From: Pseudomonas bohemica
GTDB lineage: Bacteria; Pseudomonadota; Gammaproteobacteria; Pseudomonadales; Pseudomonadaceae
NCBI RefSeq assembly: GCF_002934685.1
Contig: NZ_NKHL01000107.1
Location: 1 to 64,000, forward strand
DNA: 64,000 nucleotides
Direction: 5' to 3'
In this document: positions 27,219-35,406 of the stretch, one piece after another
Layout: each line of letters opens with the position of its first letter
Numbering within the stretch: the first letter of the stretch is position 1
Program-made: the position numbers and the translations under genes
The notes under the pieces: model-generated
What the model was told of the DNA's origin: nothing
The model's database searches: none
What the model saw: only the letters and a program-made list of their open reading frames with translations

Positions 27219-27304
27219 GGTTTTTTGTCCTTCTTCTTGCGGCATTCGGTTCAGGCGCGCGGGCGGATTAGCCTCTGCGCCGTTCAGTGATGGGTGGCTC
27301 TACG

Positions 27305-28798
27305 TCAGTTGAGGTTGACGGCCACGGCCTTGACTTCGGTGTACAGCTTGATCGCGTCGAAACCGCGCTCGCGGCCCCAGCCCGACTGTTTGTAGCCACC
27401 GTACGGCAGAGTGGCATCGGGAGAAGACAGTGCGTTGACGTTGACGATCCCGGCTTGCAGCCGCCGCGCCATCTTGTGGGCGATGCTCAAATCGCGGGTC
27501 CAGACGCTGGCAGCCAGACCGTACGGCGAGGCGTTGGCGGTGGCGCTGATGCGGTCCAGATCATCGTCGTTGAACGACATGGCGCAGAGCACCGGGCCGA
27601 AGATTTCTTCATCGTGCACGGCCATACCAGGCTTGACCCCAGTCAGCACCGTAGGCTGAACGAAAAAGCCCTGCTCGCCGATACGCTCTCCGCCCGCCAA
27701 CAGGGATGCGCCCTGCTCCTGGCCGCTGCGGATGTAGCCAAGCACGCGGTCCAGTTGACGTTGGGAAACCACCGGGCCCATTTCGGTGCTCTCATCCATG
27801 CCGTGGCCGACGCGGATTTCCCGCGCCCGGCGAGCCACCGCGTCGAGTACTTCGTCGAACACTCGTTCATGCACATATAAACGCGAGCCGGCGGCACACA
27901 CCTGGCCTGCGTGGAAGAAGATCGACGAGCAAACCCCGGCTGCCGCCGCTTGTAGATTGGCGTCCGGGAACACGATCACGGGGGACTTGCCGCCCAGTTC
28001 CAGGGAAACCTTTTTCAGGTTGCCGGTGGCCGCCTGGGCGATGCGCCGACCAACCTCGGTGGAACCGGTGAAGGCAACCTTATCGATCCCCGGATGCGCC
28101 GCGATTGACGCTCCCACCGGGTTACCGAAACCAGTCACGATGTTCAGCACGCCGGGCGGGATTCCCGCTTCCAGTGCCAGTTCGCCGAGGCGCAAGGCGG
28201 TCAGCGGGGTCTGTTCGGACGGTTTGAGCACGATGGTGCAACCGGCGGCAATGGCCGGAGCGATTTTCCACATGGTCATGTTCAGCGGGAAATTCCACGG
28301 CACGATCTGCCCCACCACGCCCACAGGCTCAAGCAAGGTATAGGCATGCCATTCGCCGGGCAGCGAAACATTGGGTGTTTCCCCGCCCATCTTGGTGGTC
28401 CAACCGGACATGTAGCGAAGCATTTCGACGATGCCGACCACGTCGCCATTGCGGCAGAACATCAGCGGCTTACCACTGTTGATACATTCCAGCTCGGCCA
28501 ACTCCTCGGCATTGGCTTCGATCAGGCTGGCGAAACGCAGCATCATCTGGGTGCGCTGGGTAGGTGTGGTTTTGCGCCACGGGCCTTCGAAGGCACGTCG
28601 CGCCGCCTCGACTGCACGGTCGACATCAGCCGCCGTACCTTGAGCGGCAGTGGCGATGACGCCGCCGGTGGCTGGGTCGATCAGCTCGGTGCGGGCTTCG
28701 GAGCTGGCCTCGACCCACTGGCCGTCAATCAGCAGTTGGTGTTGGCGATTGAGAAAAGCCTTGGCGGCGGCGCCGACTGCGGGATGGCAGTTCATCAT
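27305..28798 (-). CDS. Aldehyde dehydrogenase (copy 2, phenylacetaldehyde/betaine-aldehyde type)
   Basis: 497 residues. VPWNFPLNMTMWKIAPA, GFTGSTEVGRRI, LELGGKSPVIVF with the Glu base, and catalytic Cys in HAGQVCAAGSRL. AAAGGA precedes the start at good spacing. It is highly similar to the copy at 48882. It makes the acid that the CoA-transferase activates; the chain or ring substrate is not known. Confidence 0.94.
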   Translation of the reverse strand: MMNCHPAVGAAAKAFLNRQHQLLIDGQWVEASSEARTELIDPATGGVIATAAQGTAADVDRAVEAARRAFEGPWRKTTPTQRTQMMLRFASLIEANAEELAELECINSGKPLMFCRNGDVVGIVEMLRYMSGWTTKMGGETPNVSLPGEWHAYTLLEPVGVVGQIVPWNFPLNMTMWKIAPAIAAGCTIVLKPSEQTPLTALRLGELALEAGIPPGVLNIVTGFGNPVGASIAAHPGIDKVAFTGSTEVGRRIAQAATGNLKKVSLELGGKSPVIVFPDANLQAAAAGVCSSIFFHAGQVCAAGSRLYVHERVFDEVLDAVARRAREIRVGHGMDESTEMGPVVSQRQLDRVLGYIRSGQEQGASLLAGGERIGEQGFFVQPTVLTGVKPGMAVHDEEIFGPVLCAMSFNDDDLDRISATANASPYGLAASVWTRDLSIAHKMARRLQAGIVNVNALSSPDATLPYGGYKQSGWGRERGFDAIKLYTEVKAVAVNLN

Positions 28799-28835
28799 GG
28801 GGTTTTCCTTTAGTTTTTATTGGAAAAATGGCCGT

Positions 28836-29978
28836 TCACTTGCCCAGCAACTGTCGGGCAATGATCACGTGATGAATCTCGTTGGTACCTTCCAGTATCT
28901 GGTTCAGCTTCGCATCGCGCATGAAGCGCTCCACCGGATATTCAGTGGAATAGCCATAAGAGCCGTGAATCTGCACCGCTTCCAGGGCCGCCTCCATGGC
29001 GACATCGGTGACGTAGCATTTGACCATCGATGACAGTAGGGTCAGGCGACTGGTGTCACCGCTGTCGATCTCTTGCGCACTGGTGTAGAGCAAGGTGCGC
29101 GCCGCTTCGATTTTCATCGCCATATTGGCGATCTTGAACTGGATCGCCTGGAAATCGGCGATCCGCTTGCCGAACTGTCGCCGCTCGCGGGCGTAACTGA
29201 TCGACTCGTCCAGCGCCGCTTGGGCCAGGCCCAGGGAGGAGGCCGCCACCGAGGGACGGTTCAGGTCGAGGATTTTCATGCAGGCCTTGAATCCGGTGCC
29301 CTCCTCGCCCAACAGGCAATCGGCGTCGATGCGCATGTTCTCGAAGAACACCGAATACGACGGCGAGCCATGCCGGCCCATCTTCACTTCCTTGCGCCCG
29401 ATGGTCAGGCCGGGGGTCTTGGTGTCGACCAGAAACACACTGATGCCATCGTGGCCGCGGCCTTCACTGGTACGGGCAAACAGCAGCATGTAATGAGCCT
29501 GGGCGGCCCAGGTGATCCAGCTTTTCTGGCCATTGATCACGTAACTGTCGCCGGCGCGGCGCGCGGTGGTGCGAATGGCCGAGACGTCCGAGCCGGCGTC
29601 GGGCTCGGTGATCGCCACGCAGGACAGCGTGCGGCCAAGGGCCGCTAACGGCAGGTAGTGATCTTTCTGCGCCTGAGTGCCGAAGTGCAGCAAAGGCAAG
29701 ATCAAACCAATGGAGTTGTTCGCGCACAGCGTTGAAGCCGCTAGGGAGACCTTGCCGATTTCTTCCTTGGCGATACACACCGAGGTCAGGTCGCCGCCTG
29801 GGCCACCGTACTCTTCAGGCACCCACATCTGCAGCAGGCCCAGGTCACCAAAGACCTCGACCAGGGATTCGGGGAACTCGCGGGTCTCCTCCATTTCTGC
29901 AACCAGCGGCCTGACTTGCTCTTCGGCAACCCGGCGGACCATGTCGCGAAGCATTTGTTGTTCTTCGGTGAACTTCAC
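28836..29978 (-). CDS. Acyl-CoA dehydrogenase (copy 1)
   Basis: 380 residues. Makes a 2-enoyl-CoA and passes electrons to ETF (etfBA at 0.2-1.9 kb). AITEPDAGSDVSA and QKSWITWA in the beta domain, GRHGSPSYSVFFENMR, and the catalytic-base Glu in the C-terminal LEGTNEI. The start is GTG at 29978 with AGAGGGA upstream. Similar to the copy at 60404. Confidence 0.94.
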   Translation of the reverse strand: MKFTEEQQMLRDMVRRVAEEQVRPLVAEMEETREFPESLVEVFGDLGLLQMWVPEEYGGPGGDLTSVCIAKEEIGKVSLAASTLCANNSIGLILPLLHFGTQAQKDHYLPLAALGRTLSCVAITEPDAGSDVSAIRTTARRAGDSYVINGQKSWITWAAQAHYMLLFARTSEGRGHDGISVFLVDTKTPGLTIGRKEVKMGRHGSPSYSVFFENMRIDADCLLGEEGTGFKACMKILDLNRPSVAASSLGLAQAALDESISYARERRQFGKRIADFQAIQFKIANMAMKIEAARTLLYTSAQEIDSGDTSRLTLLSSMVKCYVTDVAMEAALEAVQIHGSYGYSTEYPVERFMRDAKLNQILEGTNEIHHVIIARQLLGK

Positions 29979-29999
29979 GGTTTTTCCCTCTAAGGATAT

Positions 30000-30932
30000 T
30001 CAGAGCCGGGTGACATCGACGAAGCCCAAGGCACGCATCACCGGCTCATCGGTCACCCGGATCAATTGAGCCCAGGCCGAACGCCCCTCGATGGAATAGG
30101 CATTCCACGTGGGAACGACGATCACATCCCCACGGCACAGATCTACCACACCCAGCCCTTCGACATTCATCCGAACCTCACCGGCTGTCACTGTATAGAT
30201 GTTGTTTTCGAGGCGCTTTTCGTAGCTCAGTCGTTCTCCCTGCTTGAGCCCGACCCCGTGTAAGCCAATGGTGTTCAAAGCACTGGATTCGATTGCCAGG
30301 CTGCTCTCGGTGCGCAGCTGGGCGCTGATATCCGCGCCTTTGTTGCGCATGGGCGAATCCGGGGCGTGGGCGGTGGGTTGCTCGTTGCGCGAGGGGTGAT
30401 CCTCGAAAAACATGCAGTCCAGATTCTGCACCAGCGGTACGTCGAGAAAGTCGATCCAGAACGCCGGTTCATTGCCGAAGTTGCTATGTCCGTGCCAGTG
30501 CCAGGACGGCGTCAGTACCACATCGCCTTCGGCCACATCAATTTTCACACCGTTGACAATAGTGAACGTCTCGCCGCCAGCATCGAGAATCAGCCGGAGC
30601 GCGTTGGGCGAATGACGATGGGAACGCGCAGTTTCACCCGGTAACACCAACTGGTAAGCCGCCACCAGGTTCTGGCAGGTTGGGTACAGGTTGTCCGGTA
30701 CCGGGTTGACCATGATCAGGTTGCGCCGCTCGGCCTGTTCCGGCGAGACGAACTCGCAGGCCAGGTCGAGTGCCGCGCGAGCATCGGCATAGCGCCACAC
30801 TGCCGGTACATAACGCGGACGGGGCTGTGGCCACATCTGCGGCTTCTTCTTGGCCCAACCGGGCGACAAACCCTGCTCGGCCAATTGTTCGAAATAGCCC
30901 TGAGGAGCGGCGCTTGCAGATAACGGAGTCAT
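30000..30932 (-). CDS. Gentisate 1,2-dioxygenase-like bicupin (copy 1)
   Basis: 310 residues from the ATG at 30932 (AAGGAAG upstream); an extension to 30977 is not supported. The N-terminal cupin keeps the iron ligands in ARSHRHSPNALR and HWHGHSN. The C-terminal cupin has lost its histidines: YEKRLENN replaces the HTGS position and WNAYS replaces WxxHxH. Gentisate-type enzymes cleave the ring of 2,5-dihydroxy (or 2-hydroxy) aromatic acids. It starts 11 bp after the FAA hydrolase stop, so hydroxylation, cleavage and hydrolysis genes run in order. Confidence 0.88.
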   Translation of the reverse strand: MTPLSASAAPQGYFEQLAEQGLSPGWAKKKPQMWPQPRPRYVPAVWRYADARAALDLACEFVSPEQAERRNLIMVNPVPDNLYPTCQNLVAAYQLVLPGETARSHRHSPNALRLILDAGGETFTIVNGVKIDVAEGDVVLTPSWHWHGHSNFGNEPAFWIDFLDVPLVQNLDCMFFEDHPSRNEQPTAHAPDSPMRNKGADISAQLRTESSLAIESSALNTIGLHGVGLKQGERLSYEKRLENNIYTVTAGEVRMNVEGLGVVDLCRGDVIVVPTWNAYSIEGRSAWAQLIRVTDEPVMRALGFVDVTRL

Positions 30933-30943
30933 AGGTCGCTTCC

Positions 30944-31849
30944 TTATACCGCCAGATGAGCCTTGGCGGCGTTCCATACCGAGTGTTCGCCCTGGGTGCC
31001 GCGCACCACCGGCAGACGCATGGAGCCGATGCCGTCAATGGTGATTTCCACCACATCGCCTTCCTGGACCGGACCGACGCCGGCTGGCGTGCCGGTGGCG
31101 ATAATATCGCCGGGCTCCAGAGTCATGACCGCCGAGGCCATGGCGATCATTTCCGGGATGTTCACGATCAGGTCGCGGGTGCAGGCCGATTGCCGCTCCT
31201 GGCCATTGACGGTCAGGCGCATGTTGATATTGCTGAAGTCCGGAACTTCATCGGCGGTGACGATCCATGGCCCGGTGGGGCAGAAGGTGTCGAAGGACTT
31301 ACGCATGACCCGCTCTTCAACGCCCCGCACCACCATGTCCAGCAGGCAGGTGAAACCAAACACGTATTCTTGGCTGTCTTGGGCGGTGATGCCACGGCCG
31401 CGTTTGCCGATGACAATGCCCAGTTCACATTCGTGATGAATTTCCCGGTCATCCAGAGGCGGCAGCACGATTGCGTCCGCGGGACCACTGAGGCTGGAGT
31501 TGGACTTGAGGAAAAAACCCTGGCCACTGGCCTTGAAGGTAGAAATCACGCCGCTGCCACTGCCGCCCTTCATCTCATCGATGTGGGCGTGGTAATTGGC
31601 CGGAAACGCGATCACCTTGTTCGGCCAGCGAATCGGCGCGTCCAGCCTTACCTGGGACAGCGGCACTGCGGGGCGCGAATTCAGCGCATCACGCAGACCC
31701 GCGCCGAGGGTGTCAAATTGTTCAACCAAGCGCACCATGCCTACGGGTGGCCAGAAGTGCGCGTCGATCCCCGAAAGATCCGTGATGTCGATGACACCCT
31801 CAGGCGTTACCACTCCGAGGTGGCCGTTATCGAAGCTGATCAGTTTCAT
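30944..31849 (-). CDS. Fumarylacetoacetate hydrolase-family protein (copy 1)
   Basis: 301 residues. Metal-binding acidic residues lie in REIHHECELGIVIGKRGRG, with the FGFTCLLDM segment and the GDIIATGTPAGVGP signature. It would hydrolyse the ring-cleavage product directly; no glutathione-dependent maleylpyruvate isomerase is present in the window. It overlaps the flavin hydroxylase by 4 bp. Confidence 0.93.
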   Translation of the reverse strand: MKLISFDNGHLGVVTPEGVIDITDLSGIDAHFWPPVGMVRLVEQFDTLGAGLRDALNSRPAVPLSQVRLDAPIRWPNKVIAFPANYHAHIDEMKGGSGSGVISTFKASGQGFFLKSNSSLSGPADAIVLPPLDDREIHHECELGIVIGKRGRGITAQDSQEYVFGFTCLLDMVVRGVEERVMRKSFDTFCPTGPWIVTADEVPDFSNINMRLTVNGQERQSACTRDLIVNIPEMIAMASAVMTLEPGDIIATGTPAGVGPVQEGDVVEITIDGIGSMRLPVVRGTQGEHSVWNAAKAHLAV

Positions 31850-33525
31850 GAGGCGATGACCTCTTCGGTAGCCTGAGGGGAATGGACTTTGGCACGGGCG
31901 CCGCGCACCGTGTCGATGATGCTCGCGCCATCCTCCGGCTGACGGTCGTCGCGCCAGGCAACATGACCATCGGGACGCACCAGGACCAGGGCGTTTTCGT
32001 ATAGCTCGCGAACCTCAGGGCTATCCACGTCCACCACGGTCAGTGGCACCCCTGCCTTTTCGGCTGCGGACACCAGGCGGTCGACCGGCTGGGCAGGGTC
32101 GAAACGCAGCAGTACAAAGTCACGACCGAACAAGTCCAGGGTCGACTTGCCCGGCTCAAGCCAGGCATGGGGCGCGCGGTGGCCCGGCCGGGCGGTCTGC
32201 ACGTAAGTGCTGACGGTGTCTTCGGGTTCGGGCGTGCCATCAGCAACGATCAGCTGCGAACCTTCGTAGCGGAAACCCAGGTGGATGCCAATGGTATACC
32301 ACTCGCGTTTCATCATTTTGGTGTAGGCGTCACCGAATTCCTGGCGTGCTCGGTCGCCCTCGACACCGGGTTCGAACACGGCCGGGCTTAGGCTGTCCCT
32401 CGGGGTGAGCATCAACTTGAGGTTATTGGTGGCCTCGTTGACGTTGCGAATCGCTACTGGGCGCCGCTCGTCTTCATAGGTCTGCATCAAGTGCGGACCA
32501 CCCCAACCCTGCACCAGTGCCTGGAGCTTCCAGCCCAGATCCACCGCATCCTGGATACCCATGTTCATGCCAAAGCCGCCGGTAGGCGAAGTCAGGTGCG
32601 CCGCATCGCCAGCGATTACCACACGCTCGGTGCCGTAGTCGTCGGCAACCAACTGTCGGCGGATCCAGGGCATGACCGAAATTATCTTGAACTCGAAATC
32701 ATCACGCCCCACCGCGCGCCGGAACGCCTTTGCCACGTCCTCTTCGCTAAGGGTACGCATGGTGCCGTCGCCTACAATGGAGAAGCGCCACCAGTCACGG
32801 CCATTAATCGCCACGACGGTGCTCCAGGTCCCCTCGGGGCCAATGAAGATGTAGCGGTAGCCGGGCTTCTTGTCGTGCAGTTGCTCCAGCTGCGCGCACT
32901 CGATGATGGCATTGGTGGTGTAGGTGAGTGTCGGGGTCCCGGTCATCTTAATCCCGAGGCATTCCTTCACCCGACTCGCACCGCCATCGCAACCGACCAA
33001 GTATTGACATTTCACGGTCTGCACGTCGCCGCTGACGGTGTCGCGCAGCTGCACCGTAACGCCGTCGGCGTGTTCTTCATGGGACAGGTATTCGGTGTTA
33101 TAGCGGATGTCCGCCAGCCCGCTGCGCTGGGCGAAACGGGTCAGCACCGGGTCGAAAAAATTCTGTGGGCAGCGTTCACGCTTTTGCGGGCTTTGCGCAG
33201 GCTTGGGTTCATCACGAACCGTGGGGAATGATTCGCGACCGAATTCATAGCCGCCAGCCAGTTGCGATACCCAGGCGTAGTCCTGAGAATAATCGCGGTT
33301 GTATCCGGCGTTCTCGACATCTTCAACGATGCCCCAGCGACGGCAAAACTCCATGGTGCGGATACCGACCATGTCCATCCGCGGTTGAAACACTTGGCCG
33401 TCGCTCTTCTCGACCAGAATACATGGGATGCCACGCCACCCCAGATCACCGGCCAAGGCCAGCCCGACCGGGCCTGCGCCGATAATCATGACCGGGGTAC
33501 GGCCTCCCGCATCGTTTTGCGCCAT
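31846..33525 (-). CDS. FAD-dependent aromatic hydroxylase (MhpA/phenol hydroxylase family, copy 1)
   Basis: 559 residues. GAGPVGLALAGDLGWRG dinucleotide fold (16-32), DG motif in LVGCDGGASRV, and GD motif in VVIAGDAAHLTSPTGGFGMN. A thioredoxin-like C-terminal domain (from about 440) is as in PheA/MhpA relatives. It hydroxylates the aromatic ring, probably giving the diol that the neighbouring cupin cleaves. First gene of the 33525-25189 operon. Confidence 0.93.
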   Translation of the reverse strand: MAQNDAGGRTPVMIIGAGPVGLALAGDLGWRGIPCILVEKSDGQVFQPRMDMVGIRTMEFCRRWGIVEDVENAGYNRDYSQDYAWVSQLAGGYEFGRESFPTVRDEPKPAQSPQKRERCPQNFFDPVLTRFAQRSGLADIRYNTEYLSHEEHADGVTVQLRDTVSGDVQTVKCQYLVGCDGGASRVKECLGIKMTGTPTLTYTTNAIIECAQLEQLHDKKPGYRYIFIGPEGTWSTVVAINGRDWWRFSIVGDGTMRTLSEEDVAKAFRRAVGRDDFEFKIISVMPWIRRQLVADDYGTERVVIAGDAAHLTSPTGGFGMNMGIQDAVDLGWKLQALVQGWGGPHLMQTYEDERRPVAIRNVNEATNNLKLMLTPRDSLSPAVFEPGVEGDRARQEFGDAYTKMMKREWYTIGIHLGFRYEGSQLIVADGTPEPEDTVSTYVQTARPGHRAPHAWLEPGKSTLDLFGRDFVLLRFDPAQPVDRLVSAAEKAGVPLTVVDVDSPEVRELYENALVLVRPDGHVAWRDDRQPEDGASIIDTVRGARAKVHSPQATEEVIAS

Positions 33526-33608
33526 ATTGAAGAACTCCTCACCAGATAAGCACGTTTAATGCCTTGAAATGCGCCGGCTTTTTCTGCCGCCGTCAATCGC
33601 TACGTGAC

Positions 33609-33626
33609 TTAACTTAGCCAAGTTAA
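33609..33626. promoter_or_regulatory. TTAACTT palindrome upstream of the flavin hydroxylase
   Basis: TTAACTT-AGCC-AAGTTAA is a perfect 7-bp dyad 84 bp before the start at 33525. It has T-N11-A spacing within it, so a LysR-type site is possible. It lies in the 421-bp divergent gap 33526-33946, which also holds three TATTGG elements and no gene. Confidence 0.45.
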
Positions 33627-33637
33627 AAGTTAATTGA

Positions 33638-33643
33638 CCAATA
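33638..33643 (-). promoter_or_regulatory. TATTGG motif, proximal, for the hydroxylase operon
   Basis: Minus-strand AGAGTATTGGTCAATTAAC, 113 bp before the start at 33525, the same spacing as at the other left-cluster operons. Next to the TTAACTT palindrome. Confidence 0.4.
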
Positions 33644-33748
33644 CTCTTTAACGATCCATTGAGAGGTAAAGGTTCTTGCTCTACGCAGTTCGCCGCCAAT
33701 CGCCGGCAATGCTCTGGCGTGATCATTAGAATAAGGTCTAGCCCACGT

Positions 33749-33756
33749 CCAATAGG
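33749..33756 (-). promoter_or_regulatory. TATTGG motif, distal, for the hydroxylase operon
   Basis: Minus-strand AAGCCTATTGGACGTGGG, 224 bp from the hydroxylase start. The core matches the P450-operon element exactly over CCTATTGGAC. Confidence 0.42.
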
Positions 33757-33831
33757 CTTTGGCACTGGATTAAGAGGAGAAAAGTCTGGTTTCAGGACAG
33801 AAGTTTAAGCTCTCAATGGATTGGTAAATCG

Positions 33832-33837
33832 TATTGG
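33832..33837 (+). promoter_or_regulatory. TATTGG motif before the OprD/MFS operon
   Basis: ATCGTATTGGACGATCG on the plus strand, 115 bp before the OprD start at 33947 and pointing to it. Confidence 0.4.
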
Positions 33838-33936
33838 ACGATCGATAAGCCGTTGCCGCTATTAATAGTGGGCGGACGTTGGCAAATGAATGAGGTCCTT
33901 CAACTTAAGAACTTCCGCACATTGCCCTTTGCACAC

Positions 33937-33946
33937 AACAATAATA
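33937..33946 (+). promoter_or_regulatory. Crc/Hfq-type motif at the OprD start
   Basis: AACAATAATA directly precedes the ATG at 33947 and matches AAnAAnAA. Bound Hfq/Crc here would block ribosome entry; inferred. Confidence 0.45.
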
Positions 33947-35359
33947 ATGAGGCGCCCCATGTGCTTTGTATCCTCAACTTTGGCTCCAGCACACCGCCAA
34001 TGGCTCAGCCTGTCATGGCTGTGCTGTTCGCTGATAAGTCTGTCGCCCTGCGCATTCGCCGACAGTCAGCAGAACCAGGCCACCGGTCTGATCGACGGTA
34101 GCCATCTGAACCTGATCCTGCGCAATTTCTATTTCAACCGCGATTACCGCGACGGTGCCTCCAACAGCCTCGGTACCAACGCATACAAACCCCTGTCGGA
34201 ACGCAACGGCTATCGCGGCGAGTGGGCGCAGGGCTTCATTGCCAAGTTCAATACCGGATTCACCCAAGGCCCAGTGGGCTTTGGCCTGGAAGGGTATGGC
34301 GCGTTGGGCCTGAAACTGGACAGCGGCGGCGGCCGCACTGGCAACAGCCTCTTGCCCTGGAGTGATTCCGGACATCCCGAGGACGATTATTCCAAGGCCG
34401 GCATGGCCCTGGCGATACAAGCCTCCAACACCGTGATCAAGTATGGGGAACAGATGCCCCAGGTACCGGTGCTGACCTACTCGGATGTGCGTCTGTTGCC
34501 CAGTAGTGCGCGCGGACTGAGCATCAACAGCAACGAGTTCAGCCATATTAATATTCAGGCCGGGCGCTTCACCGCCGTCACCAGCAACGATTCCACCAAT
34601 GGCGACGGCGAGATCACCACCGACTACGAGGTGCTGCCCGAAGGCCGCAGCCTCAGTTACGCGGGCGGGACTTATAAAGCCGACAACAGCTTTACCGCGA
34701 CCTTCTACGGTTCGGAATACAAGGACATCTGGCACCAGTATTACGGCGGGGCCAGCTACGTCTTGCCGTTGAACAAGCACCAGGCGCTGTCCTTTGAATT
34801 CAACGGTTATGACACCCACGACTACGGCGCCTCCAAGGGCGGCCCGATTGATACGTTTGCCTGGTCGGTGCTGGGGGCCTATCAATTCGACAGCCATAAA
34901 ATCTCAGTCGCGTACCAGTATATCGATGGCGACGAACCGTTCGATTATATCGCCTTCGATCGCACCCAAAGCGGCATCCCCTACCTCAACAACGTGAGCA
35001 GCGTGTTCCCATTCTCGGAACCCCATGAACGCTCTTGGCAACTGCGCTATGACCTTAACTTCGCGGGCTATGGCGTTCCCGGTTTGACCTTCATGACCCG
35101 TTATATTCGCGGCCAGGGCATGGATAACAGCCATAGCGAAAACACCTTTTACAAGAAAATCGGCACTTACGACTCCAATCCCGATGACAACAAACATTGG
35201 GAGCGCGATATAGACCTGGGTTACGTCGTGCAATCGGGCAAAGCCAAGAACTTGAGCGTTCGCCTGCGCAACGCCAAACACCGCTCAAGCACGGGGACCC
35301 GCTGGCCGGACTTCGATGAATTCAGGATCATCATTGAGATGCCGATCAAACTGCTCTGA
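33947..35359 (+). CDS. OprD-family outer-membrane porin (copy 1)
   Basis: 470 residues from the ATG at 33947; a start at 33959 is also possible. The N-terminus is a signal peptide ending near CAFADSQQN. OprD landmarks are GLIDGSHLNLILRNFYFNRD, EWAQGF, KYGEQMPQVPVL, WPDFDEFRIIIE and a C-terminal porin ending. Substrate-specific porins of this family take up aromatic acids and other carboxylates. It is followed 47 bp later by an MFS carrier, so the pair would bring the substrate through both membranes. Confidence 0.92.
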   Translation: MRRPMCFVSSTLAPAHRQWLSLSWLCCSLISLSPCAFADSQQNQATGLIDGSHLNLILRNFYFNRDYRDGASNSLGTNAYKPLSERNGYRGEWAQGFIAKFNTGFTQGPVGFGLEGYGALGLKLDSGGGRTGNSLLPWSDSGHPEDDYSKAGMALAIQASNTVIKYGEQMPQVPVLTYSDVRLLPSSARGLSINSNEFSHINIQAGRFTAVTSNDSTNGDGEITTDYEVLPEGRSLSYAGGTYKADNSFTATFYGSEYKDIWHQYYGGASYVLPLNKHQALSFEFNGYDTHDYGASKGGPIDTFAWSVLGAYQFDSHKISVAYQYIDGDEPFDYIAFDRTQSGIPYLNNVSSVFPFSEPHERSWQLRYDLNFAGYGVPGLTFMTRYIRGQGMDNSHSENTFYKKIGTYDSNPDDNKHWERDIDLGYVVQSGKAKNLSVRLRNAKHRSSTGTRWPDFDEFRIIIEMPIKLL

Positions 35360-35406
35360 CCGCGGTTTGCATACCGATATATCCAATAAAAAACAGGTAC
35401 ACCACT

